Below, piece after piece: positions 22,401 to 33,063 of a stretch of DNA of 64,000 bases (positions are counted from its first letter, which is position 1; every line of letters starts with the position of its first letter). Origin of the DNA: Hemicordylus capensis (Eukaryota; Chordata; Lepidosauria; Squamata; Cordylidae). The notes beneath the pieces were generated by a model, which was not told the origin of the DNA, did no database searches, and worked only from the letters and a program-made list of their open reading frames with translations. The stretch is from NCBI RefSeq assembly GCF_027244095.1, contig NC_069658.1, positions 422,432,687 to 422,496,686 of the forward strand, read 5' to 3'. The translations under genes and the position numbers were made by a program.

Positions 22401-25400
22401 GCACTAACTCCAGCCTCAGTCCACTCCTTGTGAAAGTCCCCAACACTTTTGAATGGCCTTTTCCTGACAATCCTCTCCAGGCTGCGGTCATCCCTGCTGC
22501 TTGTGCACCTTTTTCTTCCACACTTTTCCCTTCCACATAACTTTCTATTAATGTGCTTTGATACAACACTTTGGGAACATCCAACTTCTTTTGCAATTAC
22601 CTTTTGAGGCTTTCCCTCCTTATGGAGGGTGTCAATGATGGTTTTCTGCACAACTGTCAAGTCAGCAGTCTTTCCCATGATTGTGATTCCTAATGAATCA
22701 GACTGAGAGACCATTTAAAGGCTCAGGAACCCTTTGCAGGTGTTATGGATTGATTAGCTGATTGGAGTGGGACACCTGGAGCCTAGACTGTTGAACCTTT
22801 TCACAATATTCTAATTTTCTGGGATTGTGGATTTGGGGTTCTCATAAGGTGTACGCCATGATCATCACAATTATAACAAATTAAGGCTTGACTTATCTCG
22901 CTTTGCATGTAATGCGTCTATCTCATATATCAGTTTCACCTTTTAATTTGCATTACTGAAATTAATGAACTTTTGCACGATATTCTAATTTTTCGAGTTT
23001 CACCTGTATGCTGGTAACCTCCAGGCTTGACTACTCTATGCGCTCTATGTGGGGCTGCCTTTGTACATGGTCCGGAAACTGCAGTTGGTACAGAATGTGG
23101 CAGCCAGGTTGGTCTCTGGGCCATCTCAGAGAGACCATATTACCCCTATATTGAAAGGGCTACACTGGCTACCGATAAGTTTCCGGGCAAAATACAAGGT
23201 GCTGGTTCTAACCTATAAAGCCCTAAACAGCTTAGGCCCTGGGTATTTAAGAGAAAGTTGTCTTCGCTATGATTCCTACTGCCCATTAAGATCATCTGGA
23301 GAGGTTCATCTACAGTTGCCACTGGTTCGTCTGGTGGCTACTCATGGATGGGCCTTCTCCATTGCTGCCTCGAGGCTTTGCAATGGGCTCCCTGTTGAAA
23401 TAAGAGCTTCCACATCTCTGACAACTTTTAAAAAGTTAATTAAGACACATTTGTTCACCCAGGCTTTTAATTAGATTTACAGTTTTAATACTTTTAACTT
23501 GTTTTAAGTTTTAAATTGTTTTTAATGTTTAAATTTTGTTTTGATTGTGTTTTTATTGTGAACCGTCCAGAGACCTAAGTTTTGGGTGGTCTAGAAATTT
23601 TTTAAATAAATAAATGGTCTCTCCGAGATGACCCAGAGACCAACCTAGCTGCCACATTCTGTACCAACTGCAGTTTCCGGACTACGTACAAAGGCAGCCC
23701 CACATAGAGCACAGTGCAGAAGTCAAGTCTGGAGGCTACCAGCATATGTACCACTGTTTTGAGGTCGTTCATCTCAAGAAATGGGCGTAGCTGGCGTATC
23801 AGCCAAAGCTTATAGAAAGCCCCTCTGGCCACCGCCTCAACCTGAGATACCAGGGAGAGGTGTGAATCCAGAAGTACTTCCATACTGCGTACCTGTTCCT
23901 TCTGGGGAAGTGTGATCCCATCTAGAACAGGCAGATCAAAATAGTATCTGGAGTTCCGACCCCACACAGTAAGTACCTCTGTCTTATCTGGATTCAGTCT
24001 CTGTTTATTCTCCCTCATCCAGTCCATTACTGCTTCTGGGCAACCATTTAGGGAGATTATACCATCCCCTGATGATGTTGAGATGGAGAAGTAGATCTGG
24101 ATGTCACCAGCATACCGATAACACCCCACACCAAATCACCTCATGATCTCTAGGGACACAGGTACTGTGTTCTGATGAGATGATCATTAGGCACAAAGGT
24201 ACTGATAAAAACTGTTGTCTATCTATTGTTATGGTGTCTGTTTTGGATGGAAGCGAAGTGTTCTGAATGGAAAAAAATATAAATGTTTTAACTTTTCTGC
24301 AAAGCTCTTCTGCTTTGACCCCTCATCTCTCTGTGATGTTGTTATGGGGGTGGGGGGGAGGGGATGATATGAAAATAGTGGGGGCAGATTGTCAACCTCA
24401 ACTAAAATAATGGTGTATTATTATTATTATTATTATTATTACTACATTTATATCCCGCTCTTCCTCCAAGGAGCCCAGAGCGGTGTACTACATACTTGAG
24501 TTTCTCTTTCACAACAACCCTGTGAAGTAGGTTAGGCTGAGAAAGAAGTGACTGGCCAGAGTCACCCAGCTAGTTTCATGGCTGAATGGGGATTTGAACT
24601 CAGGTCTCCCTGCTCCTAGTCCAGCACTCTAACCACTACACCACGCTGGCTCTCATTTTAATCTAGTTCAAATCCATATTAGAAATATAGGTTGACATCT
24701 AGACTAAATTACTCATGTGTTGATTGATTAAGTGCTGTCAAGTCAGTGTCGGCTCTTAGCGACCACATAGATAGATTTTCTCCAGGATGATCTGTCTTCA
24801 ACTTGGCATTTTAGGTCTCTCAGCAGTGCATTCATTGCTGTCGTAATCGAGTCCATCCACCTTGCTGCTGGTTGTCCTCTTCTTCTCTTTCCTTCAACTT
24901 TCCCCAGCATTATGAACTTCTCAAGGGATCTGGGTTTTCGCATAATGTGTCCCAAGTATGATAAATTGAGCCTGGTCACTTGTGCCTCGAGTGAAAATTC
25001 TGGATTGATTTGTTCTATGATCCATGGTATCCTCAAAAGTCTTCTCCAGCACCAAAGTTCAAAAGCATCAATACTTTTTCTATCTTGCTTCTTCAAAGTC
25101 CAGCTTTCGCATCCATAGAGTGTCATGGGAAAAACCATTGTCCGAACGATTCTAATCATTGTTGATAGTTGTGTGGTCCCAATGAAATTAATGGGACATG
25201 CCAGTCATGACTAAATTTGTTGTACACTACCCAGAGCCTTTGGATGGGGCAGTTTATAAATGTAATATAAATAAATAAATAATCCCATTAATTCCTTTGG
25301 TCCATATTCTCCACAAGAGGTCCGCCCACACAGGGAGATGGGACACTAGCAGCATTGCTTTGCAGTCCAGCACATGGGGAGGGGGATCAGAAAGTGAATT

Positions 25401-28400
25401 TAACTTCTTACCCCTCCCCGCAAAAGCCCTGTTTGCTTCCATGGATATGTCCCCGAGAGTCATACAGCCCTCAAGTGAGCTGTGTTTTTGTGGAAAGTGG
25501 AAAGAAATGAACATTGCTTCGTAATCCTCTCCAGCTCCCTGAGAAGGTGGAACTCTTACTCTGTCCTTCTAAGGCTTTGAAGAATGTGGGCCACTGGGAT
25601 TATGCATGAACTAGCCGACCCCGCACAGAGCATCTGTGTGCTCTTTGGGGCTGGCAGTTATCTCTCCCCCCACTTCTGCCCCAGTCTCTGCTTCCGGGCC
25701 CAGCTACCTCTCCTCCCCATTGCCACTTCTGCCCCCCCCCATTTCTTTCCCCCCTCCTGGGCCTTGCCTCCGCAGCCGGGCTGGGCCCGCCATCTCTGGC
25801 CTCCACAGCTGGGCTGCCGCCATGGCAACCAATCTTCCTGGGTGCACCTCAGCCAATCAGGCACATCTGCCGCCCAGCCAATCAGCTGGGCTCTGGGACG
25901 CACATTCCAAGGCACATCCAGGAGAATTAATATAATAGATCATTTAGTCCTGTTGTCAATCATCAATCAGCAACTTCTCCTTCTGCCTAACTTTTTTAAA
26001 TTATAGAAATATTGTGGTTATGGAGTTCTGTGTCCTTTTATGTATAGCACCTAAATGTTTCTGTAAGTAATAGATGATGATGAGAAATGTGAAATTATGG
26101 TATTGCTTTACTGTGATGTGAGTAATATTCATCGTATCACCTACAGTAATGTAAACTAATTTCAATTTCCCAAATTTACAAACTGTTTTGGAGCTATTTC
26201 AAAATACTACTAGATAACACACCTTAGCCTACAATCCATATGACAGTGAGGCTGTTCTCATGTGCAGCCTAACCCAGGCTAGGGAAGCCCAGCCTCATTT
26301 AGGCTGCACTTGAGAACTGTCGGGATCAGGTCCAATCCCAGCAGGACAGCACCACCTACCCTAGCTTTTTAGCCCAGCTTCTAGCCTGGGTTAATGGTGC
26401 CAGCACACCATTAACCCAGGCTATGGGATAGTATGTCTCCTTGAGCTGCATTCAGCTTGAGGAGACAAAAAGAGAGACACACCTGCAAAGGAGACACAAT
26501 GGCAAGGCTTAATGGATTGTCTTGGGAGGTGGGGAGATGATATGCAAAGTCTTTCCCACACCCACGCCACCCCGCCTGCCTGGTTGTGTGAATGGCCCCA
26601 GTATGTTTTGGCATTCTGTTTACAAACAGAATTCTCTAGTTTACCTGGCAGCTGTCAACATCACCACTTTCAGAGCCAGCACAAAGCATATTCCAGGATA
26701 TTGCCCCTCCATACCAATCATATCTATTACAGATGTGTAGAGAAATAATGTCCACCTGAGCTTCTTGTAATATATATTTGGGTTTACCTATAATAAAAAG
26801 AACACAGTGCTGGAAGTATGTTGGCATTTGTTAATGTTGTCTAACATACAAGCCAATAGGCGGCATTCAGCAACTTTTCAGTCAGCACAGTTCTCCTAAA
26901 TGTAAGGCACCAGCCAAGCAATCTAGAAAATGTGCATTCACTGTTGTGAAGATATATGGGGCAGTGTCTACTGTTATCTTAGAGTTATCTTGATACATTT
27001 TCTGAAGTTATTGGAGAAAGATCAACCAAAACCAGCATAAATTGTGCAAAATAAAACAATTATGCCAATGGTTGCTGGGATATAAATGTTTTACAGACAC
27101 AGACACACACACACAGGGTTTGATATAGAAGTTGTGCAATCTAGCTTATTTTAGTGCAGAACTTAAATTGCCTGGAAACACCCTTTCCCCACCATTGCGG
27201 TCTAAAAAGGGTTTAAAATGCTGCAGGCTTTCAAAAATTCATAACTTTTTAGGAATTCACAGGCCCAACAAAAGACATTGAAGCCATTCTCACGATTGAT
27301 CAAAACTGGGCTGGGCTCCGTTAGCCTGGTTTTGATCAGTCGTGGGAGCCACTGAGCTCACGGGTGAGCCTGGTGGTTCTCTGGCGGCTAGCCCACCTAA
27401 CAACCCATCCCCTTCAATGAGGTTTTATGGATCGTGTGCTTGGGGTTGGGGGAGAGGGGACCCCAGGAAGGCACCACGCACTTGTGCGGTGCCTTCCTGG
27501 GGACCGGGGCACCGCACAGCGGCGTTCCCCTTCCCCCGAAGCTCCTGATGGAGTTGCGGCCGGGCACAAGAGCTGGCCGCCCAGCAATGAGCAACTGTTC
27601 GTCTACAGGGAGAAGCCCACTCTCCCCGCCAAACCCCGTCTGGTTCTTCACACGGATCCTCATTGGCTCCATGTCCCTCATTCTATGAGATTAAAGCAGC
27701 AGATGCTTTGAAGAGAGGGGAAATCTGCATAGATTGCTTATACCCTACTCAGTAATGAGCCTGGGAGGAAAACTGTACACCACTGTGCCAAGAGTGGACT
27801 TTTCTGATATTTTCTATTCTTGCTTGCTTCCAAGAAGTGGCTGGAATGAATTATATTAGAACATTCAGTGAAGATTATAATTGGGAGCCATTTTACACAT
27901 AACATTATTTCAATGTACTGTATATCTAAAACTTAAAATAGTGAATGCAACACATCTATCATATGGTAGACTTGTCAAGAACAGCGACTGCTAGCAGTTC
28001 CATGTTGAGCTTACACTTGGTGGCCAAGCTTGGTGCTCCTCCATGAAATGTGTGAAATAGTCCCAAAATTACTCACAGCACATAAACTTTCTGAGATCAC
28101 TAAACTAATTCATACTTTTAACAATCAATTAGTTTAAAGAAATGAAAGGCTGTATATAAATTTAACAATAAAAATAAAATAAAATAAAATAAAATAAAAT
28201 AAAATAAAATAAAGCAAAAAATGAAAGATTTACCTTGCTCCCTTGAGGATCCCCATCCAGATATGTAACACAGGGTCTCATTCGTCAAGACCAGAGAGGT
28301 GTTAGGTAGGCAGATGGGCTGAATATGTTCATTGTATGGAATATACTTGATTAATTTAAACACAGCAATATCGTGTTCATAGCTGTACACATTGTAACTA

Positions 28401-31400
28401 GAATGGATCATGATACTACTGACCCGAGACATTACAATATCAGACTGGTATCTATAAAGTCGATTCAATCCTATCACAGCTCTCCAAAAATCTGGATCCC
28501 TAGAACAGAAGAAAATACTTTGAAGAGTCAATTATTATTATAGCATTACTAGTTCAGAATCTGCAAAACATGTGCATTGTCTCTTGCTTCACTCTCAGTG
28601 CAGAAGCTGAGCATGACGACTTATTGGTGCCATATGAAGAGCTTTTTATTTCCCCAGGTTTTTTAATCACTGAGGTCATTTGCACAATCAGAAACTGTAT
28701 TCTGCCCAGGTTTGGGAACTGTGTGTGCTCTCAATTTTCGGTTGTGTGGAAGCAAGGTAGGAGGAAAACCTGGGTAGAAGTGATTGTGTGGAAGTAAGGT
28801 AGGAGGAAATGCTACCCAGATTTTCCTATCTTGCTTCCACACAATCACTTCTACCCAGGTTTTCCTCTTACCTTGCTTCCACACAACCAACGATTGGGAG
28901 CATACACAGCTCCCAAACTCGGGTAGAACAGTTTTTGGTTGTGTGAATGACCTCACTGAGTTTTATACTCTTTCAATCTGACTTTTCATTGTTCACTGCT
29001 GCCTGTTTTATATTTTTTTAAATTGCTAAGGGCCCTGACAGTCATATAGAGACTGGTGGTCTTTTGGGTAACCTGGCCTCAGACCATTTAGGAAGTTAAA
29101 GGCCAAAGCCAGTACTTTGAATTGAGCCCAGAAGCAAACTGATAGCCAATGCAGCTGATACAGAATATGGTGCAAGTTATGTGCCACATAACTTGCACCT
29201 GTTTATACACTGGCAGCTGCACTAGGCACCAACTGAAACCTCTGAAGATCTTTAAAAGCAGCCCCATGGAGACAAGTACTTCAGTAGTCTAGTCTGGGCA
29301 TGACTTAAGATATGGGTCACTGAAGAAAGGTCCTCTGCCTCTATGGCTGGCACACTAGCCAAAGCTGGGCAAAGAAACCCTTGCCCACAGCTGCCACTTG
29401 AGCATCAAGGTTGAGCACCAGATAGAGAAGTTCCTCCAAACTGTGTGCTTGATCTTTCGGGGGAGTGCAGCCGAAGCCACATCCAAGTCAGGTCAAATGG
29501 CTCCAAGCAGATCAGTGGAACTCAAAACTACAAGTCAGAAAACAAAACGAGACCATCATTCTTAAAAAAAAAAACTTTTTAAGTTAAGTAGTTCCTAAAA
29601 AATGGGAGATCACCTAAGAACTCAGAAGTATATTATTCTGTAAGGGAAAGTCGGTGGGCGGGGGGATAGTCTTGGAGACAAGAACAACTATGCACACAGC
29701 TTGGGGCCGGGGTAACTGTCGGACTGCATTCAACCTTATGAATCTGCCAGGGCTCTCCAATCATCATCTCAGGCACTGCTCATGATCCCGCCACTAATAG
29801 AGATCTGGTTGGCAGGGACTAGAGACAGGGCCTTTTTGGTTGTGGCCCCTCGGCTTTGGAACACCCTCCTTGAAGAGCTTCGCCATGCTCCCTCCCTCAG
29901 TGTTTTTAAAAACATCTTAAAACACACCTTTTTAAGGAGGCTTTTTAATATCATTATTATTTTGTTATATCTGGTAGCTTCTTTAGCTTCTTGTAATTTT
30001 CCGTTTTAATTTGAACCTAATAATTGTTTTTAATCTTTTTTTCAAAAAAAAATTTAATTTTATTACTTGTATCTGTGTCTATCTTATTGTTGTAAGCCGC
30101 CCCGAGCAGTACTGCACTGGAGGGGCGGGGTATAAATGTGAAATAAATAAATAAATAAATACCTTGGCTTACAAATGTTGAGAATCAGGTGTTGAGGGGA
30201 AGGAAATGGTGGGGTGGGGGAGAGAGAAAGGGCGTGTCTGAAAGCTTGTTTGGCCCCAACAGTTACTTCACAGTAACCTAAGTGGAGGAGATTAGGACTA
30301 TGAGTGGCAGATGCATGCACAGTGGAGAACGGCTTCAGAATGGTGGGAAAGTGGTGGGGGAAATCCACCCTACCCTCCTCTCAAGAACCCTGAACAGCAA
30401 GGCCTTCTGCTCCAAACTGGCTGAAGCCCTAATCAAGAGTAAACTGGGAGCTCAAACAAGGTTTGTTATGGAGTGGGGATTTACTGCAAGGTTTTGCTGC
30501 AGATCCCAACATGTTAATATAGATTTCCAAATTCAGTTAATACATTTTTGATCAATAAACCTTTCTCACATCTAACTTTTCTCACATGTAACACTGACAG
30601 GAAAAAAATAGAATTGAAGGATACATACATCCATTTTTTAGTGCAATGTGCTGCTGTCAGCACGGAGCTGTTACTGACTAAAGATCCACCACATATATGG
30701 TGATATCCTACACCAAATTGGTAAACTTGAAGACTAACTTGCCACGGCCATGCCCCAGGCTGAGCATCATGTCCACCTACAATCCGGCTGCCTGTTGCTG
30801 TTTCATCCATAAGAGGTCTTGTTCCACATTCTAGAAATCAAAACATGGTTTTATTAGTGAGATGCATTCTCTATGGACTTTTCTGGATGCATGCATCAAA
30901 TTCTGAAGAACCACATCCTTCCTTGTTGCGAATTTTGGCGCTCTGGCTATAGGCTGAACATGGCCCTCATGCTATTGCCACAGCACCAACTGCTGGCCAG
31001 CACTGACTTTCCCATCTCTTCCCATTACCACTTTTAGGTGGTGGTATGATTAAAGTCTGATTCTTCAAGGTTGAAAAGGTAGCAACCCTATTCACATTTT
31101 CTAAGGAGCATGCTTCCTTAGAACATTCTTAGGATTTGCAACAACCCATGTTTTCCTCTGTCATGGAGATGAGCACAGCAGAATGTACAGTACTCTTTAC
31201 ACTGCAGGATGTACTCTGCATAGTATTAAATTTCATGTGAAACCACATTTCAGTAGTGCTAAAATAAAATAGTGTGGAAGCACCACTGGCTCTTTGCAAA
31301 TCACTGTACAGATCATGAGCCTACCTCAGGAAGCCATGTTTCCCCTCACAATCCAATCCCTTCCCAGTCTTTCTTGCACTGTTTCAAATCATGGTGAACA

Positions 31401-32971
31401 AAAACTAGGATCCCTCATAAATCAGAAATTAAAACCATGCTTTCAAGTGGATTTTCAAACCATAGTTTTGAGGGACTGTGATGTGGATTAGACAGTGTTT
31501 GCATTGACACATGTAACTGAAACCAAGGTAAATACAAAGAGAATGGGTGATAGGTCTGGAGAGGAGATAAGAGAAAGGGAGAGATTGTATGTCCTTAAGG
31601 TTGGTTGCCAATCTGCAAAATACTCTGAAATATACAATGGAGCCCAAAGTTTAAAAATGTCAGCTCCATTACTAAATAATGCTTATGCTGCTGAGCTGGG
31701 GTGAACTACAGCTCTAAAATTATACATCTGGATCCCCCTAAAGAGATATGCTGATAAATCTTATGATCACAATATATATCACCCCTAACTGAGCAAAGAG
31801 GCTGCTTTCAGTATAGTGGATCTTATCTTTAACTGGGTGGAGGACAACTACTACCCCAATTCAAAAGAGCACATCCCCCTGCCCCCCGTTTATCTTTTAC
31901 TGGTATATCCTTTGTCTGAGACAGAGAAAAGAATCATATTTGCTCAAAGGACTTTTTTTGTTGTTGAAAAGCTACCTATACATTTTCTTTTAAAAAATAA
32001 AACAGAAGAACACTCATGTTAGACAAGTGAAGCTTCTGCATTGTGGTTAGCTGCAGCACCTTCTAAACCTGTCACTATATGCCCAGTTAATATGTCATTC
32101 CGCACAGGAGCACTGCACAAGAGGAGTGCACTGGAGAGTGCCCAGCAGCCCGCACTCGGAGGCTTCATTGGCGAGAAGCAGCAACTCCCGTCAGCGGCTT
32201 TCTACGGGGTCATCAAACTTTGTGAAATCGCAGCAGTGATCCTATCAGCTTCAACACCTTGATCGCACACTTCGGAGGAGCCGCAATGAACACTTCCCAT
32301 GCGGGTGCTCTATTCAAACAGCGCCTCCGACTGCGCATCGCTTCCAGGGAGACCTCAGCCCCAGAGCCGGTCGGTTGGAAATAGTTTGCCACCCCACGCT
32401 GAGACCCAGAATCGTTTGCCCCCGAGGAGGGAAGGGGAAACGCTCAGGCTTCTCCGCGCCTCTGCCTGAGCCCAGAGCACAATACGAGCCTCAAGTCACA
32501 GCAGATTCCTGTGCCGTGACCTGAACTGAGGTCTGACCCGCTGGGGAGTATATTAGCCAGGCTGCAGTCCTTGGGGTTATAGTGGCCAATTAACGGGGGG
32601 CAGTCGGGGAGAGGTCGCTTCCGTATTGAGCAGAAGCCTGCCACCACGCTGCAACAACAGACGGCCCGGGCGCTTCTTCCACTTTCTTCCAATATCAGCC
32701 ACTTCCGCTAGAGGCTGCTGGGACTCGTAGTTTTGCAGAGGACGCTGGCTCTACGCAGGCGCGTTTGGCGCTATGGCACTTAGCGTGACTTTCGAAGTTT
32801 TCTGCCGGGAAAGGCTATCTATTCTATACGCAACTGTTTAGGAAGAGCGGCGCAGGTGGGCTAACCGTCTGAAGCGGTCGTTGCCGCCAGGGCGTTAGGC
32901 GAGACTTCACCCAGCAGCACAAGCAGCGCCAAGGCGGAAGCAGCTATAGGGAGAAAAGGTGCAGTCGGCAT
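19195..32971 (-). CDS. TMPRSS12: TMPRSS12-like serine protease, unit A, complete five-exon gene
   Basis: Exons in order: 32971-32866, 30830-30629, 28499-28234, 26787-26645, 19437-19195. They sum to 960 bases, 319 residues plus stop, and all junction phases agree (1, 2, 1, 0). The protein has a signal peptide, a light-chain Cys (ECGTRP), zymogen site GSR|IVGG, His in LTAAHC, Asp in HDIAVF, Ser in GDSGGP, and a hydrophobic C-terminus. Asp in DSCQGDSGG (position 189 of chymotrypsin numbering) with Gly at 216 and 226 predicts trypsin-like cleavage after Arg/Lys. Human TMPRSS12 has the same five-exon layout, ECGTAPL start and hydrophobic tail, and is a testis protease needed for sperm function in mice. 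METTL7A is its neighbour in human too. I see no disabling change. Confidence 0.9.
19560..20330. mobile_element. Foldback element carrying a copy of the TMPRSS12-A 3' flank
   Basis: Blocks 19786-19893 and 20157-20262 are inverted copies of each other (CAGAGTTACCATGCAATGAC against GTCATTGCATGGTAACTCTG). Between them, 20002-20157 is nearly identical to 18920-19075, the DNA just past the protease poly(A) signal. Outer limits are approximate. It lies in the last intron of unit A. Confidence 0.65.
20550..21072 (-). repeat. L2 LINE 3' fragment
   Basis: C-terminal ORF2 part with [28 protein letters not shown] and the 3' tail, which ends in ATTC repeats near 20555. It abuts a + strand L2 fragment head to head at about 21073. 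Confidence 0.78.
21401..23006 (-). mobile_element. Tc1/mariner DNA transposon, apparently intact (Tc1-B)
   Basis: A 1606-bp element with inverted repeats of about 200 bp (21401-21603 and 22803-23006), flanked by TA at 21399-21400 and 23007-23008. Termini begin CAGGTGAAAC. The block AATTTTCTGGGATTGTGG marks the inner ends. It is a different Tc1 lineage from Tc1-A: the repeats share nothing and the transposases differ strongly. It carries an uninterrupted transposase. Confidence 0.94.
21674..22678 (-). CDS. Tc1 transposase, DD34E, full length (Tc1-B)
   Basis: 334 residues from [15 protein letters not shown], the start chosen because an upstream in-frame Met adds only a 12-residue leader unlike the family. 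The helix-turn-helix [19 protein letters not shown] lies near residues 24-45. Catalytic residues: Asp in LFSDESNF, Asp in [10 protein letters not shown], Glu in [11 protein letters not shown]. The end AAKGAQTKY is typical. No stops or frame breaks. This transposase type is widespread in fish and amphibian genomes from general knowledge; its presence in an apparently young copy here fits horizontal transfer but does not prove it. Confidence 0.93.
   Translation of the reverse strand: MGKTADLTVVQKTIIDTLHKEGKPQKVIAKEVGCSQSVVSKHINRKLCGREKCGRKRCTSSRDDRSLERIVRKRPFKSVGDFHKEWTEAGVSASRVTTHTRILDMGFKCRIPLVKPLLNNKQRQKHLTWAQEKKNWSVAQWSKVLFSDESNFCISFGNQGPRVWRKNGEAHNARCLKSSVKFPQPVLIWGAMSSAGVGPLCFIKSRVNAAVYQEILEHFMLPSADELYGDADFIFQQDLAPAHTAKSTKTWFSDHGITVLDWPANSPDLNPIENLWGIAKRRMRDMRPNNAEELKAAIEASWSSITPQQCHRLIASMPRRIEAVIAAKGAQTKY
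23616..24140 (-). repeat. L2 LINE internal fragment
   Basis: Codes the RT end and linker on the - strand: [47 protein letters not shown] and [20 protein letters not shown]. It abuts the tail of the + strand L2 copy. Confidence 0.82.
24425..24660 (-). repeat. tRNA-derived SINE with L2-like tail
   Basis: Inverse copy of the SINE at 11994-12258: B box complement GGATTTGAACTC, head complement TACACCACGCTGGCTCTC, tail ending in TTA repeats at 24417-24440. Confidence 0.82.
24720..25170 (-). repeat. RTE-BovB LINE 3' end, best copy
   Basis: Carries the conserved ORF2 C-terminus: [73 protein letters not shown] and [15 protein letters not shown]. The frame is open over 139 codons. It lies in the last intron of protease unit A. 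Other fragments: 15048-15375, 42456-42790 and 49840-50320. Confidence 0.88.
25611..25939 (-). mobile_element. Non-autonomous Helitron, copy 2
   Basis: 329 bp, start A|TCTATTATATTAATTCTCC on the - strand at 25939, end GGCTAG|T at 25611, with the ACAGA-TGC-TCTGT hairpin before the end. It lies in the last intron of TMPRSS12-A. Confidence 0.82.
26240..26620. repeat. Non-autonomous DNA transposon-like repeat
   Basis: Begins GAGGCTGTTCTCATGTGCAG and ends near GTTGTGTGAATGGCCCCAGT, both recurring at other repeats here (37205-37700, 63460-63535). GGCT-rich inverted blocks lie inside. It lies in the last intron, just 3' of exon 4. Confidence 0.5.
26645..26787 (-). CDS. TMPRSS12: TMPRSS12-A exon 4
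   Basis: 143 bases, acceptor TTATTATAG, coding [15 protein letters not shown], the Cys of LHICN and MLCAGS, ending DSCQ before donor GTAAAC. The Asp of DSCQ lies at the base of the S1 pocket and predicts trypsin-like specificity. One codon shorter than the unit B exon. Confidence 0.92.
27275..27660. repeat. Non-autonomous DNA transposon-like repeat in intron 3 of unit A
   Basis: Begins GAAGCCATTCTCACGATTGA and contains AAAACTGGGCTGGGCTCC with a nearby inverted match. It is absent at the matching place of unit B, which instead holds a different repeat (54285-54550). Limits approximate. Confidence 0.5.
28234..28499 (-). CDS. TMPRSS12: TMPRSS12-A exon 3: Asp102
   Basis: 266 bases coding [18 protein letters not shown], the catalytic Asp in EHDIAVF, IQPICLP and [12 protein letters not shown]. 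Acceptor TTCTGTTCTAG, donor G|GTAAAT. An AAAAT tandem repeat (about 28161-28213) starts only some 20 bases past the donor inside the intron. The exon has exactly the same length as its counterpart in unit B. Confidence 0.93.
28674..28952. mobile_element. Palindromic MITE, 279 bp, with target duplication
   Basis: Ends GGTCATT and AATGACC are inverted, and the direct repeat TCACTGA stands on both sides (28667-28673, 28953-28959). The arms fold on each other through GCAAGGTAGGAGGAAAACC-type blocks. It sits about 175 bases upstream of exon 3 of TMPRSS12-A. A 7-8-bp duplication suggests hAT mobilisation. Confidence 0.75.
29010..29500 (-). repeat. Diverged L2-like LINE fragment
   Basis: Nucleotide resemblance to the L2 region GCCAGTACTTTGAATTGAGC and GAAGCAAACTGATAGCCAAT seen in the other L2 copies. 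No frame left. Confidence 0.5.
29740..30160 (+). repeat. L2 LINE 3' end
   Basis: Conceptual [20 protein letters not shown] and [14 protein letters not shown], then the 3' tail with AAGCCGCCCCGAGCAGTA and GGGGTATAAATG, ending in AAATAAATAAAT. In intron 2 of TMPRSS12-A. Confidence 0.78.
30629..30830 (-). CDS. TMPRSS12: TMPRSS12-A exon 2: activation site and His57
   Basis: Acceptor TTGATTTCTAG, then [34 protein letters not shown] and [10 protein letters not shown]. It provides the Cys that tethers the propeptide to the protease, the activation cleavage after Arg, and the catalytic His. One NSS glycosylation site. Donor GTATGT at 30628-30623; the exon leaves phase 2 and codon ATG is completed by the first base of exon 3. 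Confidence 0.92.
30840..32290. other. Intron 1 of TMPRSS12-A
   Basis: Lies between exons 1 and 2. No additional exon, RNA gene or clear repeat is recognised. GC content rises toward the promoter island. Confidence 0.5.
32866..32971 (-). CDS. TMPRSS12: TMPRSS12-A exon 1: signal peptide
   Basis: ATG at 32971-32969 opens 35 codons: [10 protein letters not shown] then a hydrophobic core [11 protein letters not shown] and an ALAA cleavage-like site, the pattern of a secretory signal. The exon ends GACG|GTTAGC, phase 1, which joins to AATGT of exon 2 to make Glu-Cys. The exon is too short to stand out as an open frame. A homologous exon is kept at 45035-44944 in unit M. Confidence 0.82.
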
Positions 32972-33053
32972 CGTGTTTCGTGGGAAGGAAACGCCACCTC
33001 GCTGAGCTCGCTCCCGGCTTTTCGCCCTCCCGCTCTCCTAAAACACGTCATGG

Positions 33054-33063
33054 GTCACGTGAC
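33054..33063. promoter_or_regulatory. Palindromic E-box GTCACGTGAC
   Basis: A perfect 10-base palindrome 83 bases upstream of the unit A start codon, kept at 45124-45133 (89 bases upstream) in unit M. It is the known target of USF and MiT/TFE bHLH-Zip factors. Next to it, ATGACGTG (33051-33044) is a half CRE found only in A; CREM-type sites are common at spermatid genes, which would suit a testis protease. Confidence 0.6.

Larger units (their letters stand above)
21073..23615 (+). mobile_element. L2 LINE 3' half, split by Tc1-B
   Basis: Before the insertion: [30 protein letters not shown] (catalytic box changed from YADD), [10 protein letters not shown] and DDLKTVVH. After the insertion: the frame resumes as [52 protein letters not shown] and the 3' tail ending in AAATAAATAAAT near 23612. 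The Tc1-B element occupies 21401-23006 and duplicated TA. Removing one TA and the element restores the normal L2 sequence order. Confidence 0.85.
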
